This document shows, in pieces, positions 36,187 through 45,933 of a stretch of DNA of 64,000 nucleotides. Origin of the DNA: Nitrosomonadales bacterium (lineage in GTDB: Bacteria > Pseudomonadota > Gammaproteobacteria > Burkholderiales > Gallionellaceae). Position 1 is the stretch's first letter. The number at the start of each line of letters is the position of its first letter. Position numbers and translations under genes: made by a program. The notes beneath the pieces were generated by a model. That model had not been told where the DNA came from and did no database searches. It was given only the letters and a program-made list of their open reading frames with translations. Location: the NCBI GenBank assembly GCA_016721605.1, contig JADKHS010000001.1:124001-188000 (forward strand), written 5' to 3'.

Positions 36187-36529
36187 TATTCACGCCCCAT
36201 TAGTTTATTAACCAACAACAACAAACCGGCATCAACCGCCCACAAAAATAACGCCATTACAACCGCAAACAGGAGCACCACCCTGTAGTTTGCACCGTCT
36301 CCTTACGGGACGGCCATACCACACGCTTGGCCTCCGCTACAGATTCTGCACCAAACGCAAACAGACGCTTGCCAGGCAAAGTCGTCCAAACTACAGCAAC
36401 CGCCAACAAAAATCCGAACAATATCGCCGCAAGCTTCACCACCGCAGCACTTTCATGCAAAGCATAAAACCCCGCTATGCCCGCCGCAACGAACATAAAC
36501 GCAACAACCAATTTAATTTTATCCGCCAT
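36186..36529 (-). CDS. secE: Preprotein translocase subunit SecE (frame break)
   Basis: ATG 36529 ([24 protein letters not shown]); two hydrophobic segments at the start, then the conserved amphipathic [15 protein letters not shown]. One missing G in a GGGG run follows; the other frame continues [22 protein letters not shown] as the last membrane helix to TAG 36186-36188. Corrected length 114 residues, a three-helix SecE. Located between tRNA-Trp and nusG as is usual. Confidence 0.92.
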
Positions 36530-36556
36530 GCGCAATCTGTCCGTCTTCTGATTTAC

Positions 36557-36632
36557 TGGCAGGCCAGGAGGGTTTCGAACCCCCAACCCTCGGTTTTGGA
36601 GACCGATACTCTACCAATTGAGCTACTGGCCT
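36557..36632 (-). tRNA. trpT: tRNA-Trp (CCA)
   Basis: 76 bases with encoded CCA. Acceptor stem AGGCCAG/CTGGCCT, D-arm with GTAGCTCAATTGGTAGAG, anticodon loop CTCCAAA (anticodon CCA), T-loop TTCGAAA, discriminator G. Lies between tufB and secE. Confidence 0.96.
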
Positions 36633-36709
36633 AATTTTTAAATGGAAATAACAAACAAGTCACAGTGAAGATCCGCCATTTAAACGAGTCCCCACCTACG
36701 CCATCTACG

Positions 36710-37897
36710 CTACTCAATCACCTTAGCCACTACACCTGCACCGACGGTACGCCCCCCCCACGTATAGCAAAACGCAAGCCTTCTTCCATCGCAATTGGGG
36801 CAATCAAACTCACCGTCACCGATACATTGTCTCCCGGCATCACCATCTCAGTGCCAGCTGGCAGCTCAACTGCGCCCGTCACGTCAGTAGTCCGGAAGTA
36901 AAATTGTGGACGGTAACCCTGAAAGAATGGGGTATGACGCCCACCTTCATCCTTACTGAGCACGTAAATTTCGGCTGAAAATTTAGTATGCGGAGTAATG
37001 GAGCCAGGTTTAGCCAGAACTTGACCACGTTCAACTTCTTCACGCTTCGTGCCGCGCAACAGTATACCAACGTTATCCCCAGCTTGACCTTGGTCGAGTA
37101 GCTTGCGAAACATTTCAACGCCGGTACAAATGGTTTTAATAGTAGGCTTGAGGCCAATGATTTCAATTTCTTCACCCACTTTGATGACGCCACGCTCAAC
37201 CCGACCAGTCACCACGGTACCTCGGCCAGAGATAGAAAAAGCGTCTTCAACGGGCATCAAGAAAGTTCCATCCATGACGCATAGGTTGCGGTATGTAGGC
37301 ATCCAGCGCTTCGGCCAAACGAAAAATGGAGGGCTCGCCAATTTCGGACTGGTCACCTTGCAAAGCCTTAAGTGCACTGCCGATTATAATCGGGGTGTCG
37401 TCACCAGGAAAATCATATTTGGTAAGCAGTTCTCGTACTTCCATTTCGACCAATTCAAGCAGCTCGGGGTCATCTACCATGTCAGCCTTATTCATGTAGA
37501 CAATGATGTAAGGTACGCCCACTTGACGGGCCAGCAGAATATGTTCACGCGTTTGCGGCATGGGACCGTCGGCGGCAGACACGACCAGAATGGCTCCGTC
37601 CATTTGCGCAGCGCCAGTAATCATGTTTTTGATGTAATCCGCGTGACCAGGACAGTCAACGTGGGCATAATGACGTCCAGACGTCTCATACTCGACGTGA
37701 GCGGTGTTAATGGTGATGCCGCGTGCCTTTTCTTCCGGCGCCGCATCAATCTGATCATAAGCTTTGGCTTCGCCACCAAATTTCTTGGATAGCACCGTGG
37801 TAATCGCCGCAGTCAGGGTGGTTTTGCCATGATCAACGTGACCAATTGTACCCACATTAATGTGCGGCTTGGTACGCTCAAATTTACTCTTTGCCAT
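36710..37897 (-). CDS. tufB: Elongation factor Tu, tRNA-linked copy (small frame breaks)
   Basis: [26 protein letters not shown] (P-loop GHVDHGKT), [16 protein letters not shown] GTPase motifs, domains 2 and 3 to [10 protein letters not shown] with TAG 36710-36712. Two bases are missing near 37277 (CGCAT instead of CGCGCAT in tufA) and two in the G-run near the 3' end. Otherwise a full 396-residue EF-Tu. It brings aminoacyl-tRNA to the ribosome. Placed between tRNA-Thr and tRNA-Trp, as in the classical tufB operon. Confidence 0.96.
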
Positions 37898-37947
37898 GAT
37901 TTTTCCTCATCAACACCGAATTAACAAAAGAATCTCAATAGAACTAT

Positions 37948-38022
<75 letters not shown>

Positions 38023-38036
38023 CATGACCATCATAA

Positions 38037-38110
38037 TGGAGCGGGTGAAGGGAATCGAACCCTCGTCGTAAGTTTGGAAAACTTCTGCTCTACCATTGAG
38101 CTACACCCGC
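38037..38110 (-). tRNA. glyT: tRNA-Gly (TCC)
   Basis: 74 bases with encoded CCA. Acceptor GCGGGTG/CACCCGC, anticodon loop TTTCCAA (anticodon TCC), T-arm GAGGGTTCGATTCCCTT. Second tRNA of the tRNA-tufB unit, 14 bases before tRNA-Thr. Confidence 0.96.
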
Positions 38111-38188
38111 GCACTTTGCCGCCAAAACGACATGCAACTGAGCACAACAAGCTTAGGCAACTCAATCGCCAAGCCATAAAACAAAAAC

Positions 38189-38273
38189 TGGTGGAGGGAG
38201 AAGGATTCGAACCTTCGAAGGCAGAGCCGTCAGATTTACAGTCTGATCCCTTTAACCGCTCGGGAATCCCTCC
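38189..38273 (-). tRNA. tyrU: tRNA-Tyr (GTA)
   Basis: 85 bases, class II with a long variable arm and encoded CCA. Acceptor GGAGGGA/TCCCTCC, anticodon loop CTGTAAA (anticodon GTA), T-loop TTCGAAT. First gene of the tRNA-tufB-tRNA unit. Confidence 0.96.
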
Positions 38274-38287
38274 AGGAGCAACCCATG

Positions 38288-38316
38288 ATTATCCATATTT
38301 ACACCCCTCTTGTCAA
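38288..38316 (-). promoter_or_regulatory. sigma70-type promoter of the tRNA-tufB unit
   Basis: TTGACA, 17 bases, GATAAT on the minus strand, 15 bases before the first base of tRNA-Tyr. Perfect -35 and five of six at -10, the best promoter in the window. Probably drives tyrU-glyT-thrT-tufB and perhaps trpT-secE-nusG. Confidence 0.8.
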
Positions 38317-38340
38317 AGGTAAGCCTCTTCCGACATGAAA

Positions 38341-38377
38341 TAAGCGTAGTAATGGGCCTTTGGCCGCAATACGCTTA
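38341..38377. repeat. Long interrupted palindrome beside the IS110 remnant
   Basis: TAAGCGTA at 38341-38348 pairs perfectly with TACGCTTA at 38370-38377, and inside it GGCC-TTT-GGCC pairs as well. It lies between the tRNA-tufB promoter and the IS110 relic. IS110/IS1111 elements often target palindromic repeats, so it may be the old target or an element end; it could also be a terminator for something now lost. Confidence 0.5.
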
Positions 38378-38394
38378 ACAGGAAACGATGCGGT

Positions 38395-38825
38395 GAGACG
38401 TGAGCTGGGAGTTTCAACTTTTTACAGAAGACCTGGAGTAAGTGGGCGGTCTGGCTGATACGCTGCGGCGTGGATACGGTGGCAATGGCATCGACGGGGG
38501 GGTGTACTGGATACCGCGCTACGGGATTCCCGTAGCGCGTAGATTGGTTGTGAATCTTGTCAATACATGGCAGGTAAGAGTGTCTCCGGTCGCAAGCCAG
38601 ATGTTCTCAATTGCCCGTGGCTGTAACAGTTGATGGGCTATGGCCTGCTGTCCAGCACTTTTCGCCTGACGGATGAAATTTGCATACTGCGTGTGGCATT
38701 ACGGCAACGCGACATGTTGCTGGCCTCTCAAGGTCGGCATATTCAGCACATGCAATAAGCGTTAATCCGGATGAATGTGCAACTAGTCAATGTGATTTCA
38801 GACATCATTGGCATATGAAGTGATC
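38395..38825 (+). pseudogene. IS110-family (DEDD) transposase relic
   Basis: Plus-strand fragments in changing frames match the N-terminal two thirds of an IS110 transposase: FQLFTEDLE, GGLADTLRRCGVDTVAMASTGVYWIP (catalytic-domain motif), VNLVNTWQV, VSGRKPDVLDCQWLQQLMGYGLLSS, EICILRVALRQRDMLL and HIQHMQ.ALIRMNVQLVNVISDIIG. At least four frame changes and two stops; the C-terminal domain is absent. Dead. Confidence 0.75.
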
Positions 38826-38977
38826 CGGGCGCAACGCGCATTGAACTCTAAGAATGCGCCGCAATTCAAAGCGAAGAAGTGTTTATTAAGTTAGACCGAA
38901 CCGAAGCATCGTTACTCTTCTCAAATTTAAAATCTCTCGTTCAGACTGGTGGATTCAAGTTCTTACCGCACCTACTT

Positions 38978-41225
38978 TTATCTTACGCAATCTACATAAT
39001 AGCGCGGCCCGTCACCATCTTCATTTGCCACTAAGCCATGAATATCACTTTCAAATCCTGGAAATTTCTGGTTAAAGTCTCGCGCAAATTTGAGGTAGTC
39101 CACGATGGTTTTGTTGAAGCGTTCACCTGGGATGAGTAGCGGAATGCCGGGTGGATAAGGCGTCAACAACACACTGGTGATGCGTCCTTCCAGCTCATCA
39201 ATCGACACGCGGTCAATCTCGCCGTGCGCCATTTTAGCGAATGCCTCGGACGGCTTCATGGCGGGCTCCATGTTGGAAAGGTACATTTCAGTGGTTAACC
39301 GCGCTACATCATTGATCTTGTAAATGCCGTGAATATTGTCGCAAAGATCACGGAGGCCGACCTTTCTCATAACGTGCGTATTTGGCGACAAATTCGGGCA
39401 GCACGCGCCAGAGTGGCTGATTTTTGTCATAGTCATCCTTGAATTGCTGTAACTCGGTTACCATGGTATTCCAGCGTCCCTTGGTGATGCCAATGGTGAA
39501 CATAATGAAAAAAGAGTAAAGGCCGGTCTTTTCCACCACAACACCATTTTCCGCCAAGTACTTGGTGACGATGGCAGCCGGAATGCCGGAATCGGCGAAG
39601 TCTCCCCCGACATCCAGCCCCGGGGTAATAATGGTGGCCTTGATCGGGTCGAGCATGTTGAAGCCCGGTGCCAGGTTGCCAAAGCCATGCCAACGATCAT
39701 CTGCACCCAACATCCAGTCCGCGCGCGAGGCCATGCCTTCTTCGGCGAGAAAGTCCGGCCCCCAAACTTTGAACCACCAATCCGCTCCCCATTCTTCATC
39801 TACCTTGCGCATGGCACGACGAAAATCGAGCGCTTCAGCAATGGATTCTTCTACCAGAGCGGTGCCGCCTGGAGGTTCCATCATTGCGGCAGCCACATCG
39901 CATGACGCGATAATGGCATACTGCGGGCTGGTAGAAGTATGCATCATATAGGCTTCGTTGAAGCAGTCGCGGTCCAGTTTGCGCACCTCGCTGTCCTGTA
40001 CCAAAATTTGTGAGGCTTGACTCAATCCGGCCAACATTTTATGTGTCGATTGGGTGGAAAATACCATGGATTCCTTGCACGGCTTACGGCCTTGGCCTAT
40101 AGCATGCATATCTTTATAGAAGTCATGAAATGTAGCGTGTGGTAACCATGCTTCGTCGAAAAGCAGGGTATCAATTTGTCCATCCAGCATCTGTTTGAGC
40201 GTTTCCACGTTGTACAACACGCCGTCGTAAGTGCTCTGAGTTATAGTCAGGATGCGCGGCTTTTGCTTTTTATCTTTGATGAACGGGTTTGCATCGATCT
40301 TCCGTTGGATAGTCTCAATTTTAAATTCGTCCAGTGAAATCGGTCCGATGATGCCGAAATGATTACGTGTCGGCATCAGGAATACGGGTATTGCACCAGT
40401 CATGATGATGGAATGCAAGATGGATTTATGACAGTTACGATCCACCACTACGATGTCATCGGGTGCGACGATAGAATGCCATACAATTTTATTTGATGTA
40501 GAGGTGCCGTTAGTCACAAAAAACAGGTGATCGCAACTGAAAATACGCGCTGCATTTCGCTCACTGGCCGCTACCGGTCCGGTATGGTCAAGCAGCTGGC
40601 CCAGCTCGTCAACTGAGTTACACACGTCTGCACGCAACATATTTTCGCCAAAGAATTGGTGAAACATTCGACCTACCGGTGATTTAAGGAAAGCCACCCC
40701 GCCGGAATGGCCGGGACAATGCCAAGAATAGGAACCATCTTGCGCATAATTAACCAGTGCGCGGAAAAACGGTGGGGCGAGTGAATCCAAATATAATCGG
40801 GCTTCACGGATGATGTGCCGCGCTACAAATTCCGGCGTGTCTTCATGCATATGGATGAATCCGTGCAATTCGCGCAGGACGTCATTCGGGATATGGCGTG
40901 AAGTACGCGTTTCACCGTATAGATATATGGGAATATCGGCATTTTTAAAGCGGATCTCTTCCACGAAAGCGCGGATGCTTTTCAGTGCAATTGCCGTCTC
41001 TTCTTTACTGCCACCGCCGAATTCCTCATCGTCTATTGATAGCAAAAAGGCTGAGGCCCGGCTTTGCTGCTGCGCGAATGAAGTCAAATCCCCGTAACTT
41101 GTTATACCCAGCACCGCCATGCCTTCTTTCTGGATGGCCTCGGCCAAAGCGCGCACGCTCAGGCCACTGGAATTTTCCGAGCGAAAATCCTCGTCGATAA
41201 TAATGATGGGAAAATCAAATTTCAT
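38978..41225 (-). CDS. Arginine/lysine/ornithine decarboxylase, PLP fold type I (one frame break)
   Basis: ATG 41225 with AAGGAG seven bases upstream. N-terminal response-regulator-like wing domain (about 1-130: IIIIDEDF), PLP domain with HSGGVAFLKSPVGR, FFVTNGTSTSNKIV, DEAWLPHATFH, and the PLP lysine in STHKMLAGLSQAS, then a C-terminal domain ending in PRYYVDCVR at 38978. One frame change near 39370 (YEKGRPP to LRDLCDNIHG); the whole is about 748 residues, normal for the large AdiA/CadA/SpeC-type enzymes. It removes CO2 from a basic amino acid to give agmatine, cadaverine or putrescine, consuming a proton; which substrate cannot be told by eye. No antiporter gene is next to it. Confidence 0.88.
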
Positions 41226-41417
41226 TCAGTGCTCCTTGGTGGGGAATATCTGCCGGGCAGCGAGTTGGCGCGGATTGTCGCAGATTTAGATAACGTGGGT
41301 AGTGTTAAATAACATTAAGAATTATGTTATCCGGTAACGTGAATAAAGATTGCCAGCTGCATTAATGGGGACGATTAAACGGAATTTATCAAGAATCTTA
41401 ATGCTATTCTGCTGCGG

Positions 41418-41639
41418 TTAGTCGCGCGGGAGATAGGGATTTTTCAGGGCGTTGACCAGCTCAGTCAGCACCGCGCGAAACTGCTGTTCGTCACAACCCA
41501 TTAATACTGCATCCTCCAGCGCATCCTGGCAGATTTGGCGGATTTCCTCCATGTTCTCGCTCAGCACTTTGTTTTTTTCCACACAGGCGACTACTTCGCC
41601 TGTGGGGCTGCGCCAAATAGTTTGCGGATTGGGTGCCAT
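41418..41639 (-). CDS. Small conserved-looking protein of unknown function
   Basis: 73 residues, MAPNPQTIWRSPTGEVVAC, mostly helical after residue 20 (ENMEEIRQICQDALEDAVLMG, QQFRAVLTELVNAL), no signal peptide or membrane segment. A GAGGT stands eleven bases before ATG. Unbroken and with protein-like composition between the decarboxylase and dcd. I do not recognise the family. The helical acidic middle could mean a protein-binding adaptor, but that is a guess. Confidence 0.6.
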   Translation of the reverse strand: MAPNPQTIWRSPTGEVVACVEKNKVLSENMEEIRQICQDALEDAVLMGCDEQQFRAVLTELVNALKNPYLPRD

Positions 41640-41776
41640 TAAATTTTATACCTCTAATTTTATTCAGTAGAGTTCAATGAATGGACGGGATGTAACCACT
41701 CATCTGATTTTACACTTTACCAAGTGCCGCGTTGATAGTGTGAGTGTTGAACTGCCTATATTCCATCTGACTATAT

Positions 41777-42343
41777 TCATATCTTGGGTAGTGTAACCCC
41801 AACCTGCCCCTGATATTTGCCGCCCCTATCCCGGTATGAGACTTCGCATACTTCGTCGGATTCGAAGAAGATCATCTGTGCCACGCCCTCATTGGCGTAA
41901 ATTTTCGCCGGTAGCGGCGTGGTATTGGAAAATTCCAGCGTCACATAGCCCTCCCATTCCGGCTCTAATGGTGTGACATTGACGATTATGCCGCACCGCG
42001 CGTAGGTCGATTTCCCCAGGCAAATGGTCAGTACGTTGCGGGGGATGCGGAAGTGTTCCACGGTGCGTGCCAGCGCGAAAGAATTGGGCGGGATGATGCA
42101 ATAGTCGCTCTTGAGCTCGACAAAAGAGTTGGCATCGAAATTCTTCGGATCGACGATGGTGCTATTGATATTGGTGAACAGCTTGAATTCGTCAGAACAA
42201 CGGACGTCATAGCCGTAGCTCGACGTGCCATATGACACGATGCGCTGGCCATTCGTTTCTTTCATCTGCCCCGGTTCGAACGGCTCAATCATGCCGTGCT
42301 GTTTGGCCATGTGACGTATCCACTTGTCCGATTTAATGCTCAT
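41777..42343 (-). CDS. dcd: dCTP deaminase
   Basis: Complete at 188 residues. [69 protein letters not shown] and [30 protein letters not shown] with the catalytic glutamate region. Trimeric enzyme converting dCTP to dUTP, the first step of the proteobacterial route to dTMP. It follows mrp with only a 78-base gap on the same strand and may be cotranscribed. Confidence 0.96.
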   Translation of the reverse strand: MSIKSDKWIRHMAKQHGMIEPFEPGQMKETNGQRIVSYGTSSYGYDVRCSDEFKLFTNINSTIVDPKNFDANSFVELKSDYCIIPPNSFALARTVEHFRIPRNVLTICLGKSTYARCGIIVNVTPLEPEWEGYVTLEFSNTTPLPAKIYANEGVAQMIFFESDEVCEVSYRDRGGKYQGQVGVTLPKI

Positions 42344-42421
42344 GTTTAGTTCGATATAGAAGTTATGTTCAAGGGAAAAGAATAAAAATATAAATGATTC
42401 ATGGCATTTTGCGTTTTTTCC

Positions 42422-43515
42422 TTACGTCTTTTGCATCACGATTTTTGGGAATGCCGCGCTATAGTCTTGCGCCATTTCAGCAATTTTCACTGCCAGACGT
42501 CGCGCAATTTGTTTGTACTCCTTGGCAATTACACCCTCGGGGTCGGCCACTACGGTGGGCTTGCCGGAGTCGGCCTGTTCACGGATACGAATGTCTAAAG
42601 GCAATGAGCCGAGAAACTCTACGTTGTAGTCGTTACACATCTTTTCGGCTCCGCCGCTCCCGAAGATGTGTTCCTCATGCCCACATTTCGAACAGATGTG
42701 CGTACTCATATTTTCCACGATACCCAGTATCTTTATGCTCACCTTCTCGAACATTTTAAGTCCCTTGCGCGCATCCATCAGCGCAATGTCCTGCGGGGTA
42801 GTGACAATGACCGCCCCGGTCACCGGTACTTTTTGCGACAGAGTCAACTGGATGTCGCCAGTGCCGGGTGGCATGTCCACCACCAGATAATCCAGCTCAT
42901 CCCAGCGCGTCTGATTCAACAATTGATCCAACGCCTGAGTGACCATCGGGCCGCGCCAGACCATAGGCACATCCTCGCCTTGAATCATGAAGCCGATGGA
43001 CATGACCTGTAGTCCATGTCCTTGCATTGGCTCGACCGATTTGCCATCACGCGATACGGGCTCGCCTTTGATGCCCATCATGGTGGGCAGGGAAGGACCA
43101 TAAATATCTGCATCCAGAATTCCGACGCGCGCACCTTCCGCAGCGAGTGCCAGTGCCAGATTTACCGCCGTAGTGGACTTACCCACGCCGCCTTTGCCGC
43201 TGGCCACCGCGATAATATTCTTTACCCCATCAACCAGCTTTACGCCGCGTTGCGCAGCATGGGGCACTACCTTGCTGCTCACATTCACGGAAAGAGTGTT
43301 GATGCCTGGTAAAGTGCTACGCAGGTGATTTTCCACAACCATCCGTATTTCGTCCCACACGCTTTTCGCAGGGTAGCCAAGCAGAATGTCGAGTGATAAA
43401 TTTTCACCGCTGATCTTTATATTTTTTACCGACTTGCCCGCTACAAAATCTTTTTTTGTATTAGGGTCAATCAACTTTGCCAATGCGGCCTGTACGTCTA
43501 CGTCGGTAAACTCAT
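42422..43515 (-). CDS. apbC: Mrp/ApbC iron-sulfur cluster carrier ATPase
   Basis: P-loop ATPase that holds and hands over Fe-S clusters. The N-terminal DUF59-type domain (VDVQAALAKLIDPNTKKDF), Walker A ASGKGGVGKSTTAVNLALAL, DADIYGPSLP and VVDMPPGTGDIQLTL, and the cluster-binding CSKC near the end are visible. The open frame runs up to 43588 (MNYRRGG...), but that leader is not Mrp-like. ATG 43513-43515, with AGGAG seven bases before it, gives MSFTDVDVQ once a single T is restored in the following T-run; I take it as the true start, 364 residues. Confidence 0.93.
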
Positions 43516-43629
43516 GTGCCGCTCCTGCAATTAAAACGATAGGGGGCAAGCATTCTACCCAAGATTCCCCGCCACGCCTATAGTTCAATTTTGCTACAAT
43601 TACGGCCCTTTACAAGGGGTTTTCTATAT

Positions 43630-45776
43630 ATGCCGCGCAAGATACTGGTAACGTCCGCATTGCCTTATGCCAATGGCAGTATTCACTTGGGTCATTTGGT
43701 CGAATACATTCAAACTGACATATGGGTGCGCTTCCAAAAAATGCTGGGCAACACATGTCATTACGTTTGTGCTGACGATACTCACGGTACGCCGATTATG
43801 CTGCGTGCGGAGAAGGAAGGCATCACCCCGGAACAATTGATAGATCGCGTGTGGCATGAGCACAAGGCAGACTTCGACGGCTTCCATGTCGAGTTCGACC
43901 ACTACGGCAGTACCAACAGCGCCGAGACCAAGGAATTCGCGCAGGCGATTTATCGCAAACTTAAAGCCGCTGGCTTGATTGAAGTGCGTTCAGTCGAGCA
44001 GTTCTATGACCCCGTCAAGAACATGTTCCTGCCGGATCGCTTCATCAAGGGCGAATGTCCTAAGTGCCACGCCAAGGACCAATACGGAGACAACTGCGAA
44101 GCCTGCGGTACCACTTATTCGCCCACCGAACTGATCAACCCGTACTCCGCCGTATCCGGCGCTCAACCTGAGCGACGTAACTCCGACCACTATTTCTTCA
44201 AGCTCTCCGATCTGCGTTGCCAGGAATTCCTGCGCAAGTGGACGCGTAGCGATACGCTGCAATCGGAAGCCTCGAACAAGATGCAGGAATGGCTGGGCAG
44301 CGAAAGCGAAAACAAATTATCAGACTGGGATATCTCGCGCGACGCACCCTATTTCGGTTTCGAGATACCCGATGCGCCGGGCAAATATTTCTACGTGTGG
44401 CTAGATGCGCCGGTGGGATATATGGGCAGCTTCAAGCAGTTCTGCAACGCCAATAACATCAACTTTGATGACTACTGGAAACAAGGTTCCGATGCTGAGC
44501 TGTACCATTTCATCGGCAAAGACATCCTCTACTTCCATGCGCTGTTCTGGCCTGCGATGCTACAACACGCCGGTTTCCGCACCCCGACAAAACTATTCGC
44601 GCATGGCTTCCTCACCGTCAACGGCGAGAAGATGAGCAAGTCGCGCGGAACGTTCATTACCGCAGATAGCTACCTCAAGCAGGGACTCAACCCTGAGTAC
44701 CTGCGCTACTACTACGCCGCTAAGCTCAATGGCACGATGGAAGACCTCGATCTGAACCTTGAGGATTTTGTGGCGAAAGTGAATAGTGATTTGATTGGCA
44801 AGTATGTGAACATTGCCAGTCGTTGCGCTGGATTTATTACTAATCGTTTCGGGGAAAATTACATCTCTTGATTTCTCAGAAACAACTGAAATGAAATTTA
44901 GTTCTGGGATAAGCAAGCAGATACGCACTCTAACACGCTTAGTAAATATGAAATAGAGGCAGAAATACTTGAAAATGCGACATTGCTTTTAATGTTGGGC
45001 GTTCCTACAAGGATCGTGATTACAACCATGCTTTACGTTTAATCATGGCTGCAGCTGATGCTGTCAATAAATATATTGCTGATTGGGCACCGTGGAATAT
45101 TGCAAAAGATACTGCTCGTGATGATGAACTTCAATGGAAATGCTCAGTAGCCCTCGAGTGTTTTAGAAGACTTACTTGCATGTTGAAACCTGTGTTGCCT
45201 GAATTAGCTAAACAAGTAGAAATCTTCCTAAACATTGAACCACTTCAGTGGCCCAAAAATAAGTTTAATTCGAGATTACCGGAAGGTCATAAAATCAATC
45301 TGTTTACTCCGCTAATGACTCGTGTTGACCAAAAACAAATAGATGCCATGATAGAAGCCAACAAACAAACTTTGGAACCCGCAACAGACACTCATTCACC
45401 AGCACGTCATGCCGAGGCACAGCAACACGCCATCGCGCCGATTGCCGAAACCATATCTATCGACGAATTCAGCAAGGTCGATCTGCGCGTGGCTAAAATC
45501 GTCAACGCCGAGCATGTGGAAGGCGCAGAGAAGCTGCTGAAATTGACGTTGGATATCGGCGAAGCACAACCGCGTACCGTGTTTGCGGGCATCAAATCGG
45601 CTTACGATCCGGAAAAATTAAAGGGTCGCATGACGGTGATGGTCGCCAATCTCGCGCCACGCAAGATGAAATTCAGTCTATCGGAAGGCATGGTGCTGGC
45701 GGCTTCTGGCGATGCACCCGGCTTATTCATCCTTAGTCCGGACGATGGCGCACAGCCTGGCATGAGGATTAAGTAG
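43630..45776 (+). CDS. metG: Methionyl-tRNA synthetase (frame breaks in the middle; mosaic composition)
   Basis: ATG 43630 ([30 protein letters not shown]) with HIGH-type HLGH, zinc knuckle [17 protein letters not shown], and [11 protein letters not shown]. Open to a TGA at 44869-44871, then a damaged stretch; [38 protein letters not shown] resumes before 45045, followed by the anticodon-binding domain and the C-terminal tRNA-binding OB domain ([27 protein letters not shown]) ending at 45776. Total span about 715 residues, normal. The segment from about 44830 to 45400 is visibly richer in A and T than the two ends. Divergent from mrp. Confidence 0.92.
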
Positions 45777-45815
45777 TCCGCTCCAATATCTCATCTTGTG
45801 CCGCGCCCACACACA

Positions 45816-45830
45816 ACCCTGTTTCAGGGT
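45816..45830. terminator. Small hairpin between convergent metG and dnaE
   Basis: ACCCTG-TTT-CAGGGT is a perfect 6-bp stem in the 157-base gap where metG and dnaE converge. It has no T-run on either side, so its role as a bidirectional terminator is only suggested by position. Confidence 0.35.
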
Positions 45831-45933
45831 GCATCAAGCGGGATTTTTGACGAAATGGGAGGCGACAATGTAACGGTTGATCTGGACAGCGCATTACGCC
45901 GTGCTAATAAATTATTGGAAGAGAAAAATTTGC

